Below, piece by piece: positions 8,735 through 18,369 of a stretch of DNA of 64,000 bases. The notes under the pieces are model-generated. The model worked only from the letters and a program-made list of their open reading frames with translations. It was not told where the DNA came from and made no database searches. The stretch covers positions 62,001-126,000 of the forward strand of contig JAUIIR010000002.1 in the NCBI GenBank assembly GCA_030431485.1, in the 5' to 3' direction. A program made the position numbers and the translations under genes. The stretch comes from Alphaproteobacteria bacterium. GTDB taxonomy: Bacteria; Pseudomonadota; Alphaproteobacteria; Rhodobacterales; Rhodobacteraceae. Positions within the stretch are counted from its first letter, which is position 1. The number at the start of each line of letters is the position of its first letter.

Positions 8735-9661
8735 CTACGCGAGACAGGATTTCGGGATCATCATATGGACACCCTTTTCGCGGTTGACGGTTTGTGTGAT
8801 CCGAAGATCGCCCGCGAGAGAGCACAGCATGTAGGCCTCTGCGCGGGTGATGCCTATGCGCTGCGCGACAAATTCAATCATTCGGCGGAGCGCAATCTCG
8901 ACACAGACATCCAAGTCGGCGTGCAGGCCCATAGTGATGTAATGCGTTTGCGTCTCGGCCTCTGGGTAGATCATATCGAGGTCTTGTCGCACCGTCAGGC
9001 GGAAGCGGCCTTGCAGCGCTGTTTCAATCGCAGTCACACAGACTTCGCCGTCGCCTTGTGCTGCATGACCGTCACCACAGGAAAACAGCGCACCTTCGTT
9101 GAAGACCGGCAGATAAAGCGTGGTGCCCGCCACCAGTTCCTTGTTGTCGAGATTGCCACCATGTGCACGCGGTTCAATCGTCGAAATGCGTCCCCATGCT
9201 GGGGGCGGAGCAACGGCCATTACGCCAAAGAACGGTGCAAGCGGCAGCTTGAGACCCCAAGGCATGATCGCCTCATTCCGGCTTTTGTCGAGCGGGATGA
9301 TGACTTTATGGGTGGTATCGAAATCAAGCGGCAACGTGCCAGCGAGCGGTCGGATGACGTTGTAGCCCCAATCCTGCCGCAGTTGCACATCGAGGATATC
9401 GACCTGCAACACGTCTCCCGGCATCGCGCCCTCAACTGCAACAGGTCCGGTCAGAATATGCCCGGGTGCAGTCGGTTCACCTGCGGCCTGCAACTCCAGG
9501 AGTTCGGGGGGCACGTAATAGCGGTCACCGGGCAGCATCGCCTTGCCTCCGGATACCGAGTTCATGGTGACTTCGGTACCGCTTTCAACCTGCGCGATTG
9601 GCGCGACGGTGGCGTCGAAATAGCCCCAATGACAGGTTTTCAGACCTGCTTCGATGATCAT
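8735..9661 (-). CDS. Acetamidase/formamidase family protein
   Basis: 308 aa; GDVLQVDILDVQ, GDGHAAQGDGEVCVTAIE motifs of FmdA/AmdA family. Confidence 0.88.
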   Translation of the reverse strand: MIIEAGLKTCHWGYFDATVAPIAQVESGTEVTMNSVSGGKAMLPGDRYYVPPELLELQAAGEPTAPGHILTGPVAVEGAMPGDVLQVDILDVQLRQDWGYNVIRPLAGTLPLDFDTTHKVIIPLDKSRNEAIMPWGLKLPLAPFFGVMAVAPPPAWGRISTIEPRAHGGNLDNKELVAGTTLYLPVFNEGALFSCGDGHAAQGDGEVCVTAIETALQGRFRLTVRQDLDMIYPEAETQTHYITMGLHADLDVCVEIALRRMIEFVAQRIGITRAEAYMLCSLAGDLRITQTVNREKGVHMMIPKSCLA

Positions 9662-10824
9662 GCCGGAAGCCTCTGTTCAGCAAGGGCGACCCAATAGGAA
9701 CAGCCGGTCGGGATAACCTCGTCGTTGAAGTCGTACTCGGGGTGGTGCAGCCCCGGACCCGGTCCAATGCCCAATTGGATATATGCTCCGGGACAGGCCT
9801 GCAGCATATACGCAAAATCTTCTCCACCCGTGGTGCGGGGGGCATCTGTGATACAGTCGCCAGCGACGTCTCGGGCTGCCGAAATGCAGTGTTCGGTTTC
9901 TGTATCGTGGTTTACCATGACCGGGTAAGGTTCTTCATCAAACCCAAGTTCCGCCTCTGCTCCGTAGCTTTGTGCAGTCAGTTCAGCAATTGCACGAATG
10001 CGATCCAAGGTTTTCGCGCGCACCTCCATGTCGAAACTGCGCACCGTGCCGCGCAGGACTGCATGTTCCGGGATCACGTTGAAGGCCTCGGATTCGGTCC
10101 TGAATGACGTGACCGAGACCACCACCGCCTGCTGCGGATCGGTATTGCGCGAAACTACGGATTGCAGGGCCATCACGATGGCAGAGGCCGCGAGGGTCGT
10201 GTCCACGGTATTGTTAGGGCGCGCGGCATGACCGCCCTTTCCGCGCACATTGATGTGGAAACTGTCCACGGCAGCATAGAACGCACCGGGTCGGATCGCG
10301 AAGGAGCCCAGCGGCAAAAGCGGAGTATTGTGCAAACCGTAGATTTCAGAGATGCCGAACTTTTCAATCAGGCCGTCTTGGACCATCGCTTCGGCCCCTG
10401 CACCGCCTTCTTCTGCAGGCTGGAACACGATGGCGACCGTACCATCGAAATTGCGGGTTTCGGCAAGGTACTGCGCTGCTCCAAGCAACATCGCGGTATG
10501 ACCGTCATGCCCACAGGCGTGCATCTTACCCGGTGTTTTTGACGCATGCGCCGCGCCCGTTGCCTCGAAGATCGGCAGAGCGTCCATGTCCGCGCGGAAT
10601 GCGATGGTTTTGCCCGACTGGTTCGTTTTGCCGTGGATCAGCGCGACGACCCCGGTCCGCCCGATACCTTCAACCACGCTGTCACAGCCGAACGCGCGCA
10701 GCTTGTCCGCCACAATCCCGGCCGTGCGCGGCAGGTCGTATTGGAGTTCCGGGTGCTCGTGCAAATCCCGCCTCCAAGCTGTGATGTCTTCGTGCAATTC
10801 GGCAAAACGATTGCGGATGGGCAT
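9658..10824 (-). CDS. M20 family amidohydrolase (hippurate hydrolase-like)
   Basis: RADMDALPI, HACGHDGHTAMLLGAAQYL, FQPAEEGGAGA, TGGEDFAYM motifs. Confidence 0.92.
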   Translation of the reverse strand: MPIRNRFAELHEDITAWRRDLHEHPELQYDLPRTAGIVADKLRAFGCDSVVEGIGRTGVVALIHGKTNQSGKTIAFRADMDALPIFEATGAAHASKTPGKMHACGHDGHTAMLLGAAQYLAETRNFDGTVAIVFQPAEEGGAGAEAMVQDGLIEKFGISEIYGLHNTPLLPLGSFAIRPGAFYAAVDSFHINVRGKGGHAARPNNTVDTTLAASAIVMALQSVVSRNTDPQQAVVVSVTSFRTESEAFNVIPEHAVLRGTVRSFDMEVRAKTLDRIRAIAELTAQSYGAEAELGFDEEPYPVMVNHDTETEHCISAARDVAGDCITDAPRTTGGEDFAYMLQACPGAYIQLGIGPGPGLHHPEYDFNDEVIPTGCSYWVALAEQRLPA

Positions 10825-10901
10825 AGTGGCTCCCGTGTCTGATTTGGGTGGATGCCGGTATCAGACCCGATAACCGAGTGAGTGGCAAACGGGAAAACTG
10901 C

Positions 10902-12683
10902 CTAGCGCCCGATGGCGTAGGCCTGCATCAAACGCGGTGTGGCGGCAGCGCGCAGCAGACCGTCCGGCTCGCGCAGTGCTGCGGTCAGACGGCCCACTGT
11001 CCACGGCTCGGCTACGGTAACGACATGCCCGCGCGCGCGCAACTCGGCAATCACTTCCCCGCCGACATTTGGCTCGATCATCATTTCTCCCGGGCGCACC
11101 TCACGCGGGAAGAACGAGCCCTGAAAATGCATCGAATGGAACAGCGGCTGGTCCATGCACTCCTGCAGCCCAAGGCCAAAATGCACGAAACGCAGGAACC
11201 AGATCAATTGCCATTGGTCCTGCTGATCGCCTCCCGGTGTTCCGAAGACCAACTGACGTCCGTCCTTTTCGGCAAGGCTGGGAGTCAGGGTTGTTCGCGG
11301 GCGGCGTTTTGGAGCGAGCGAAGTGGGCAAGCCCTCTTCGAGCCAGAACATCTGGGCGCGCGAATTGAGCGGGAAGCCAAGGCCGGGAATGACCGGGTTG
11401 CTTTGCAGCCAGCCGCCCGAGGGTGTAGCCGACACCATATTGCCCCAACGGTCGATGATATCGAGATGAACCGTGTCGCCGCGCTTTTCCGTAAGATGGG
11501 ACATGGTGGGTTCCTGCGCCGCAACCGGACCCACATCAAAGTCGCGCTGCGCGCGTTCGACATATGCATCGGCTAGATGCTCGAAGCCCGGAACCCGACC
11601 GGGACGCTGCTCGACCGACGCAGTGTCGCCGATCAGACCGCGGCGGTCGGCATTGTAGGCGTCACTCAACAGCACATCCATTGGAATTTCGCTGAAATCC
11701 GGGTCGCCGTAGTATGCCTCGCGATCTGCATAGGCGAGCTTGATCGCCTCGATCACAGTATGCACAAATTCGGCCCCGTTCGGGTCCATCGCGGCAAGAT
11801 CATATCCCTTGAGGATGGCGAGCGCTTGCAGGAGCACTGGTCCTTGAGACCACGCCTGGGTCTTGTGGACTATCCATCCGTGGTACTCATAGCTCAGCGG
11901 GCTTTCATAGGTGGCGCGCCAGTCGGCCATGTCGGACGCGGAGAGCACAGCAGAGTGTTTTTTGTCTGACACATCCATCACATGTGCATCGGATAGGTAG
12001 TCAAAGATGGCCTCGGCAACGAAGCCTTCCAGCCAGTCCCTCCGGGCGGCTTCGATCTGATCTTCGCGGGTCTCACCTGCGCTGCTGGCCAAGCGCTCAT
12101 AGGTCGCGGCAAGATCGGGGTTCTTCAGCAAGGCATGCGGCTCTGGCGCTTTGCCGTCCTGCAACCATACCTTTGCAGAGCTTGGCCATTCCGTTTCGAA
12201 GAACTCTGCCAGGCCGGCAATTGTGTGTGCGACCCGGGGCAGAACGGGATGGCCGTCGCGCGCATAGTCTATGGCAGGTTGCATGACGTCACGCAGCGAC
12301 AATGTCCCGTGATCCCGCAACAGGATCATCCAGCCGTCAAACGCACCTGGCACCACCGTAGACAACAATCCGGATCCCGGCACGAGCGTCAGGCCTTCTG
12401 CCTTGTAGTGCTCCAGCGTGGCTGCCTCGGGCGCAACGCCTTGAGCGCAGAGCACGTCCACGCGGCCGGTATCCACTGAATAGAAAATCGCCGGCATATC
12501 GCCGGCAGGACCGTTCAGATGCGGCTCGACAACCTGAAGCGTCAACGCGGTGGCAACGGCCGCATCAAAGGCGTTTCCACCTTTTTCGAGGATGCTCATG
12601 CCAACGGCAGAAGCGATCCAATGCGTCGAGGTCACAACGCCAAATGTACCGCGGATTTCAGGTCGGGTGGTGAAGTCTGACAT
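10902..12683 (-). CDS. Gamma-glutamyltransferase family protein
   Basis: MSDFTTRPEIRGTFGVVTSTHWIASAVGMSILEKGGNAFDAAVATAL..., HLNGPAGDMPAIFY; start trimmed from ORF track. Confidence 0.85.
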   Translation of the reverse strand: MSDFTTRPEIRGTFGVVTSTHWIASAVGMSILEKGGNAFDAAVATALTLQVVEPHLNGPAGDMPAIFYSVDTGRVDVLCAQGVAPEAATLEHYKAEGLTLVPGSGLLSTVVPGAFDGWMILLRDHGTLSLRDVMQPAIDYARDGHPVLPRVAHTIAGLAEFFETEWPSSAKVWLQDGKAPEPHALLKNPDLAATYERLASSAGETREDQIEAARRDWLEGFVAEAIFDYLSDAHVMDVSDKKHSAVLSASDMADWRATYESPLSYEYHGWIVHKTQAWSQGPVLLQALAILKGYDLAAMDPNGAEFVHTVIEAIKLAYADREAYYGDPDFSEIPMDVLLSDAYNADRRGLIGDTASVEQRPGRVPGFEHLADAYVERAQRDFDVGPVAAQEPTMSHLTEKRGDTVHLDIIDRWGNMVSATPSGGWLQSNPVIPGLGFPLNSRAQMFWLEEGLPTSLAPKRRPRTTLTPSLAEKDGRQLVFGTPGGDQQDQWQLIWFLRFVHFGLGLQECMDQPLFHSMHFQGSFFPREVRPGEMMIEPNVGGEVIAELRARGHVVTVAEPWTVGRLTAALREPDGLLRAAATPRLMQAYAIGR

Positions 12684-12738
12684 GGTGCCTCCGGATTGCG
12701 CCCTTTCGGACTGCGCTGGGGTCGGGACATCCGGAAAC

Positions 12739-12795
12739 TGGTACGGGCGGTGGGACTCGAACCCACACGGCACTAAGGCCTTCGGATTTTAAGTC
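12739..12795 (-). repeat. att direct repeat (tRNA-Leu 3' fragment), distal end of the integrative element
   Basis: 57-bp identity to 20649-20705, running from the CCA end through the anticodon loop of tRNA-Leu(TAA). Confidence 0.9.
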
Positions 12796-13109
12796 TTGTG
12801 TTGAAAGCTCGTTGCTCTTTCGAACACTAACTCAACAAAAACAAGTATTTGTCGAGCCGGATACGCCTACCAATCAAACCCCTACGTCAATTCCTGATAT
12901 CACAATCCATGATCATGAATCGCATGTCAATCACACGAGAAAGGGCAAATGTGTGCCGAATGTGTACGCGATGTGTCCCAAGATCAGAGGTATGATTTAG
13001 AAACAGGGCTCAGGACTCACACCAACAAACAATCCTGACGACCTCACGGATAGTCTCTTTTCAGAGGTGAGCAACATTGCCATGATGAGCGCAAGAAACC
13101 GGAGGCCAC

Positions 13110-13868
13110 ATGATACGACGGATTACTACCACAGGTCTTTTTCTCGGAACCTTTATCATTCCGACGGTAGTGCAGAGCGAACTTGGTTTTGACACACCGC
13201 CCTCGACTAATACAGACGAGCAATACTCAGTTACACAGCCCGATTATGACACTGGAACTGATTTCAAAGAGCCGACAAATGAGTCCAATCCTACTCAGGA
13301 AGGACCAAACCTGCGTGACAACGGTTACGAAGACGATTCTCCCCGTCGAGAACGTGAACAGAATGTTACTACCAACGCAGGGAGTGTGATTTCACCTCTC
13401 AGCCTCGGGATCGACCCAACCGCAGCCATTACACAACGGCTTAACAACGTAGAACGCATCTGTGAGACTATGGGAGATGAATATAAAATTGCTTGTTTCG
13501 CAGTAACTTACAGAGACCTTGCCAGAGCGATCAGACAATCAAAAGGCGATCCCGAAATTGGAAGGACGCTTAGTGAAGCTGCTGATAAACTTGACGCGCT
13601 AGTCCGTCGTAACCTTGATAGCCAGAAACCCGCCTTGCGTGCTCATCTCGACAGCCCAACGGGATCACGTCTCATCACAACTCCACCTATGCATGCAGTC
13701 AAACAGGCCCGAGCTGCGGAAATACAACGACAGGCTGCAAATATTCTGGAGGAGGCCGAAACCGTTCTTCTACGTTCTGCAACCTCAGTCGGGCCAACTC
13801 GATCTCTTTCATTCCAAAGGGTTGCTGCTGCCATTGGCTCTAACAAAGTTCTTTTGAGGTCTTCATGA
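13110..13868 (+). CDS. Secreted hypothetical protein (island-encoded)
   Basis: 252 aa with N-terminal hydrophobic signal MIRRITTTGLFLGTFIIPTVVQS; no family recognised. Confidence 0.6.
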   Translation: MIRRITTTGLFLGTFIIPTVVQSELGFDTPPSTNTDEQYSVTQPDYDTGTDFKEPTNESNPTQEGPNLRDNGYEDDSPRREREQNVTTNAGSVISPLSLGIDPTAAITQRLNNVERICETMGDEYKIACFAVTYRDLARAIRQSKGDPEIGRTLSEAADKLDALVRRNLDSQKPALRAHLDSPTGSRLITTPPMHAVKQARAAEIQRQAANILEEAETVLLRSATSVGPTRSLSFQRVAAAIGSNKVLLRSS

Positions 13869-14686
13869 GCCTTCGGAAAGGTGGAACGCGACACAAATGA
13901 ACAGCTATTGTCACAGGCCAGATGATAGACAGAAGCAGTCTCCCACCCTTGATCCTTGAAATTATGTAAAAGGTCAGAATGAACCAAAGGTGGGTACGCA
14001 TGGGCCACCCGCCCCCTACCTGATGGATGATACTTAGCTACTGACGGTGGTGGGACTCTCAGAGTTGTAAAGTACTTTCGGGGATGAAGAATTGGAATTT
14101 ACATTCAATGTTTGGAATTTGTATTTTCACACAACGGGACGGGTACGAATGCCCCCATCGGCCTAACCGCATGAAATCCAAGCTCAAAGTCGTCAAGCAA
14201 AATTACGCCCCCAGAATCTGTGCATAACGTTGTGGGCAGACCCTTGAGATGAGCGACTAACCAACTGGTTTTTATACACATATCCAGAAGCGATTAAAAA
14301 TTAAGCAAATCCTCAACATATTGATTTTATGAAAGAAATAAGTTCATAATGAAGCAACATCGGGCGTATATGCCTCAAAGTAGTGTCAAGAGTTAGTTTG
14401 AGAGCCGCTGGGGGATAACTTGAATGTTTCAAACGTCAGGTCGACACAACTTCTTAGGCGCAATTTCAGATATTGAGCGGTAAATGAAAGCCCTGACACA
14501 CTCAACGCCTTGACAACACTGCACAAAATCTGTCACTATTCGACTTGCATTTAGAGTGTGAGAAATCACCGCCAACCTTGCTCATGTAAAGGTGGCCTCC
14601 ACGATTAGGTGGGATGCGCCAGACACAACGTCTGGAAACATGGTCGCTCCCTTTTTCAGCGACTTAATTTTAACAAAGGAACTATT

Positions 14687-16834
14687 ATGCAATCAAAGCA
14701 CAACTTTGACGAAAAGTCAACCCCAACCAATCTCCCCAGCGACGAACCAGCATATGTCAGATTGAGATTGAACTCAAAGCAGCCAGAGGAACCGAACTGG
14801 CAAAACAATCCGTTGACGCGGTGGGCAATCGATCAGAACAGTCATAACATCGGTCTACTTTTGGGCAAACGGACCGGACTGGTAGACATAGACTGTGACT
14901 GTTCAGAAGCGGTTCACCTCGCCCAATACCTACTGCCAAAACCCGCACTCCACTTCCAAAGGAATGGGTCTTCCGCGCATTATATTTACCGGTGCAATGA
15001 TGCAGAGGGGACAGTTCAACGGGGTCATAGTAGTACGTTCATCGAGCTACGAGGCACGGGTGGTCAAACGATGATACCGCCCTCGGTCCATCCTGATGGC
15101 GATCAGCTAGAATGGAGCATAATACCCAAACAGTCCGGACCGGTTGCATACGTTGACCTCTTGAAGCTGGTGAACCTGATTGCTGCTGGATGTCTGGTGG
15201 CACAAGAGTATTCGGAGGGAAGCCGTCACTTCATCTCCCTTGGGTTCGCTGGTCTCGTGAGGAAGGCTGGGTTTGATCAAGACACCTGCGAGACAGTGAT
15301 CCAATCGATCTCATCTTGGGCAAATGATGGTGAGGACCGCACACCGAACGTGACGAGCACATATCAACAGAACATCAGTTCAGTATCAGGCTATCACCTT
15401 TTGAAAGACCATCTCGACAAGGCCGCTTTGAACAAAATATGTGACTGGTTTGGGGTTAACCGCGACGTCCCTGCCCTTGACGGAGAAGTTCTGGATGATG
15501 GGGACACAGGACAAATGCCACGGGCAATCACCAGTGACACAATATCCGAGGCGGTTCTTTCCGAAAACTTTGCCCAAGAGATCGAAGGGGCACACTGTTT
15601 TGTTCCGCAGGAAAAGCAATGGCGATACTGGGACGGGAGCCGTTGGATGCCAGATGATCGAAATGTGTTCGGCGCTTCGTTCATGGATTACCTGAAGGCT
15701 CAAAGAGCCAAGACGAACGACTACAGGACACAAGAGGCGCTTCAGAGCTTCGAGACTTGGTATAAAGCGAACAGCGTCGCGAAACTCACACAGGCATCTC
15801 GAGCGGTTGATACTGACCAGTTTGACCAGAAAGATACGCTGTTGAACTGCCCAAACGGTGTTGTCGATCTAAGCAGTAGCGGACTGAAGCGGCACGATCC
15901 CTTCAACTACCTGACCAAACAGACGACGACAGCTTTCGATCCGGAGGCAAGTGCACCAAGGTTTGAGCGGTTTGTTCTAGAAATCTGTGACGGAGACGAA
16001 GACCTTGCGGGTTATCTTCAACGGGTAGCAGGTTATGCACTTGAGGGGGGCAATCCAGAGCAAGTCATGTTCATCCTTCATGGAAATGGAGCCAACGGGA
16101 AATCTACGTTCGTCGAGATTTGCTCAGAAGTTTTGGGAGGTTACGCCAAGACGGCTCCGGCATCTGTTCTCGTGGAAGGGCGATCTGGTGGCGTCGGTGA
16201 CGATCTGGTTTTTCTGAAAGGGGCACGGTGGATCAATGCCAGTGAAACAGGCCAAGGGGCATATTTGGCGGAGAGTAAGCTCAAGCAGATCACCGGGGGT
16301 GACACCACTGCTGGGAGAGCCTTGTATGCTTCTTACCAAGAGTTTCAACTGTCTGGTGTCGTTCTGTTCTCTACGAATCACTTGCCGAGGGTACGAGGAA
16401 CAGACGAGGGGATTTGGCGACGGATGAATGTCATTGAGTTCAAGCGCACCTTCAAAGAGAATGAGAGGGACCCATACTTGAAGGACAGCCTACGGACGGA
16501 GAAATCGGGGATCCTCAACTGGATGCTAGAGGGTCATCGCCGGTACAAGGCTTCAGCACTACAACCACCAGCTTGCGTTCAGGATGCCAACCGGCGGTAT
16601 CGGAAGGATATGGATGTTGTCTCTGCATTTCTGGAGGAATGTTGCGAATTTGCTTCTGAGGCTCGATGCAACCAGACGATTTTGAAGAATGCCTATGAAC
16701 GGTACTGTCAGGATAATGGTCGTTCAGAAGCTTCTTGGAGGGACCTTACGGCAGCACTAGAGGCAAGAGGATTAGCGAAAAAGAAGAGTAATGGTCAACG
16801 CTTTTGGTCAGGTATCAAGCTCACCGAAGGATAA
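14687..16834 (+). CDS. Bifunctional prim-pol primase / P4-D5-type SF3 helicase
   Basis: N-terminal LVDIDCDC and H...FIELRGTGGQTMIPPSVHPDG prim-pol features; helicase GNGANGKSTFVEI, LFSTNHLPRVRGTDEGIWRRMNVIEF; AAAGGA upstream of ATG at 14687. Confidence 0.88.
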   Translation: MQSKHNFDEKSTPTNLPSDEPAYVRLRLNSKQPEEPNWQNNPLTRWAIDQNSHNIGLLLGKRTGLVDIDCDCSEAVHLAQYLLPKPALHFQRNGSSAHYIYRCNDAEGTVQRGHSSTFIELRGTGGQTMIPPSVHPDGDQLEWSIIPKQSGPVAYVDLLKLVNLIAAGCLVAQEYSEGSRHFISLGFAGLVRKAGFDQDTCETVIQSISSWANDGEDRTPNVTSTYQQNISSVSGYHLLKDHLDKAALNKICDWFGVNRDVPALDGEVLDDGDTGQMPRAITSDTISEAVLSENFAQEIEGAHCFVPQEKQWRYWDGSRWMPDDRNVFGASFMDYLKAQRAKTNDYRTQEALQSFETWYKANSVAKLTQASRAVDTDQFDQKDTLLNCPNGVVDLSSSGLKRHDPFNYLTKQTTTAFDPEASAPRFERFVLEICDGDEDLAGYLQRVAGYALEGGNPEQVMFILHGNGANGKSTFVEICSEVLGGYAKTAPASVLVEGRSGGVGDDLVFLKGARWINASETGQGAYLAESKLKQITGGDTTAGRALYASYQEFQLSGVVLFSTNHLPRVRGTDEGIWRRMNVIEFKRTFKENERDPYLKDSLRTEKSGILNWMLEGHRRYKASALQPPACVQDANRRYRKDMDVVSAFLEECCEFASEARCNQTILKNAYERYCQDNGRSEASWRDLTAALEARGLAKKKSNGQRFWSGIKLTEG

Positions 16835-16839
16835 GAGGC

Positions 16840-16923
16840 AGGGCACATAGGGCAGGCTGAAACATACTTTTTTAAAAGGGCATTCACTTCAGAAAGTTTG
16901 ATTTGGGGTGCCCTACCTGCCCT
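16840..16923. repeat. Cluster of five AGGGCA hexamers (three direct, two inverted), candidate iteron/origin region
   Basis: AGGGCA at 16840, 16849, 16877; TGCCCT at 16909 and 16918; outer arms 16840-16855 and 16908-16923 form a 13/16 inverted repeat. Confidence 0.5.
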
Positions 16924-17231
16924 TAGGACGCGCGCAAGGATAACTCCTACGTTATCGCTGTCTGTCGTGGTTTGGTTGTGTAATTCCATTCTGGGTGGAA
17001 CTGGTGACGCCTTTCTTCACAGGTGCTGTCGTCGATCGCACATGGAAGCGCTCGGTGCGTGGATGGCACGCGGTCAGATCGCAGCTCGCCATCATGTTCG
17101 AAGACCGCTTCCCAATAGCGTAAGAAGATGTGTAAGGAACATAATCCGGCACAGTCTCCAAATTGGACTTCCATTGCCTCACCAATCTACAATTTAGAAA
17201 AATTCTCACCTGAAATGCTTTGTGACAAGTA

Positions 17232-18068
17232 TTATGAACGGACAATAAATTTTATAAAGCACTCCGTCGTACCATTAATCATCAAATCTAAAACTTCTTC
17301 AAGAATGCCAAACTTTTGGAAAACCCATAATATTCCATGTTGCCTTTGGTTCCATACGGGGACTAATCTCGTTCTTTTCACAAATTCTAAATTCTTAGCC
17401 GTTCCTGCGTCTCGCCCATTTTTCTCTCCAAACACCAGTATCAACTCTGTTTCTCCCGCAATCATGCAGCTGCAAAGCGGATCGAACGCTGGATGCTGAA
17501 CATCACCTCGAAGACAGCGTATAGTATCGTCAATAGGTGCCCCACCAAATGAAAATCCCTTGGCCAAGTTTGCAAGCCTAGCATAGCGCAACGCAGGTAG
17601 TCCACCTGAACTAGTGCCAACCGAAATAGCGGTTTCATAATGCGCAACCCAATGCCTAAGAGCTTTTGGCAAATCGTAAAGTGAAAGCTCTCCATTTAAT
17701 ATGTTTCTCCTATAGTGATCACGCCACGGATCATATAACACTAATATATCTGTATTTCGTGGCAGCGCCTGTATGAAGATAGGTAATGGCATCATTGGGC
17801 GCATAGCCGCTCCCGTAAAAACTACAAGTAGATTCTCTCTTTTCGTGCTTGGATTAGTGAGTAATCTCGCATATCTTGTATCAGCCTCGCATCTGATTTG
17901 TGACGGCACTCGGGCCCCATTTAGCACGCCAACGGTTTCCGACCTTTCCAGAACTTCCAAAAATCCGAAATTCTTCTGACGCTTTACATCGTCGTAAGCG
18001 GACAAAAACTCTAAAGGAGTAGAGAATGTCTCCAATTGACGCAGCCGTTGAAATAGCTCCCTGTCCAT
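17232..18068 (-). CDS. Alpha/beta-hydrolase-fold protein (putative thioesterase/esterase) in the P450-ACP operon
   Basis: Nucleophile elbow VGTSSGG, downstream FGEKNGRDA and NQRQHG as candidate Asp and His; 19 bp after the ACP gene. Confidence 0.65.
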   Translation of the reverse strand: MDRELFQRLRQLETFSTPLEFLSAYDDVKRQKNFGFLEVLERSETVGVLNGARVPSQIRCEADTRYARLLTNPSTKRENLLVVFTGAAMRPMMPLPIFIQALPRNTDILVLYDPWRDHYRRNILNGELSLYDLPKALRHWVAHYETAISVGTSSGGLPALRYARLANLAKGFSFGGAPIDDTIRCLRGDVQHPAFDPLCSCMIAGETELILVFGEKNGRDAGTAKNLEFVKRTRLVPVWNQRQHGILWVFQKFGILEEVLDLMINGTTECFIKFIVRS

Positions 18069-18087
18069 TTAGGTCTTTCACAAAAAT

Positions 18088-18369
18088 TCACTGATGCAAG
18101 ATAGAAGATTCGATGTTCATCAAAAGCTCGGAAAAAGTTTGAGATGACAAAACTATACTTGGCTCCAAGTCCACCTCAAGAGCATCCTCTATTTGCATAA
18201 TAACCTCGTATGAAGACAAACTGTCTAAGTCTAGCTCTAGCAAATCAAAATCCTGATCAGAGTTTAATTTTTTAACCAAAGAAGACCGCTCCATGAGCCC
18301 GCATGTCTTGTCAAGAGCCATGATGACTGCATCCCTTACATTCATTGGACGAAAAACTCCCTGCTTCAT
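18088..18369 (-). CDS. Acyl carrier protein
   Basis: 93 aa with LLELDLDSLSSYEVIMQIEDALEVDLEPS, DSL phosphopantetheine site. Confidence 0.85.
   Translation of the reverse strand: MKQGVFRPMNVRDAVIMALDKTCGLMERSSLVKKLNSDQDFDLLELDLDSLSSYEVIMQIEDALEVDLEPSIVLSSQTFSELLMNIESSILHQ

Noticed and set aside
12739-12795. Second tRNA-Leu gene
   Set aside because: Only the 3' 57 nt match tRNA-Leu; the 5' half is replaced by unrelated sequence, so it is an att remnant rather than a functional tRNA.
12812-13000. 62-aa ORF just inside the element
   Set aside because: No motif, no clear ribosome-binding site, composition not protein-like; not reported as a gene.
14510-14540. TTGACA -35-like promoter upstream of the primase
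   Set aside because: No convincing -10 at suitable spacing; too weak to list as a feature.
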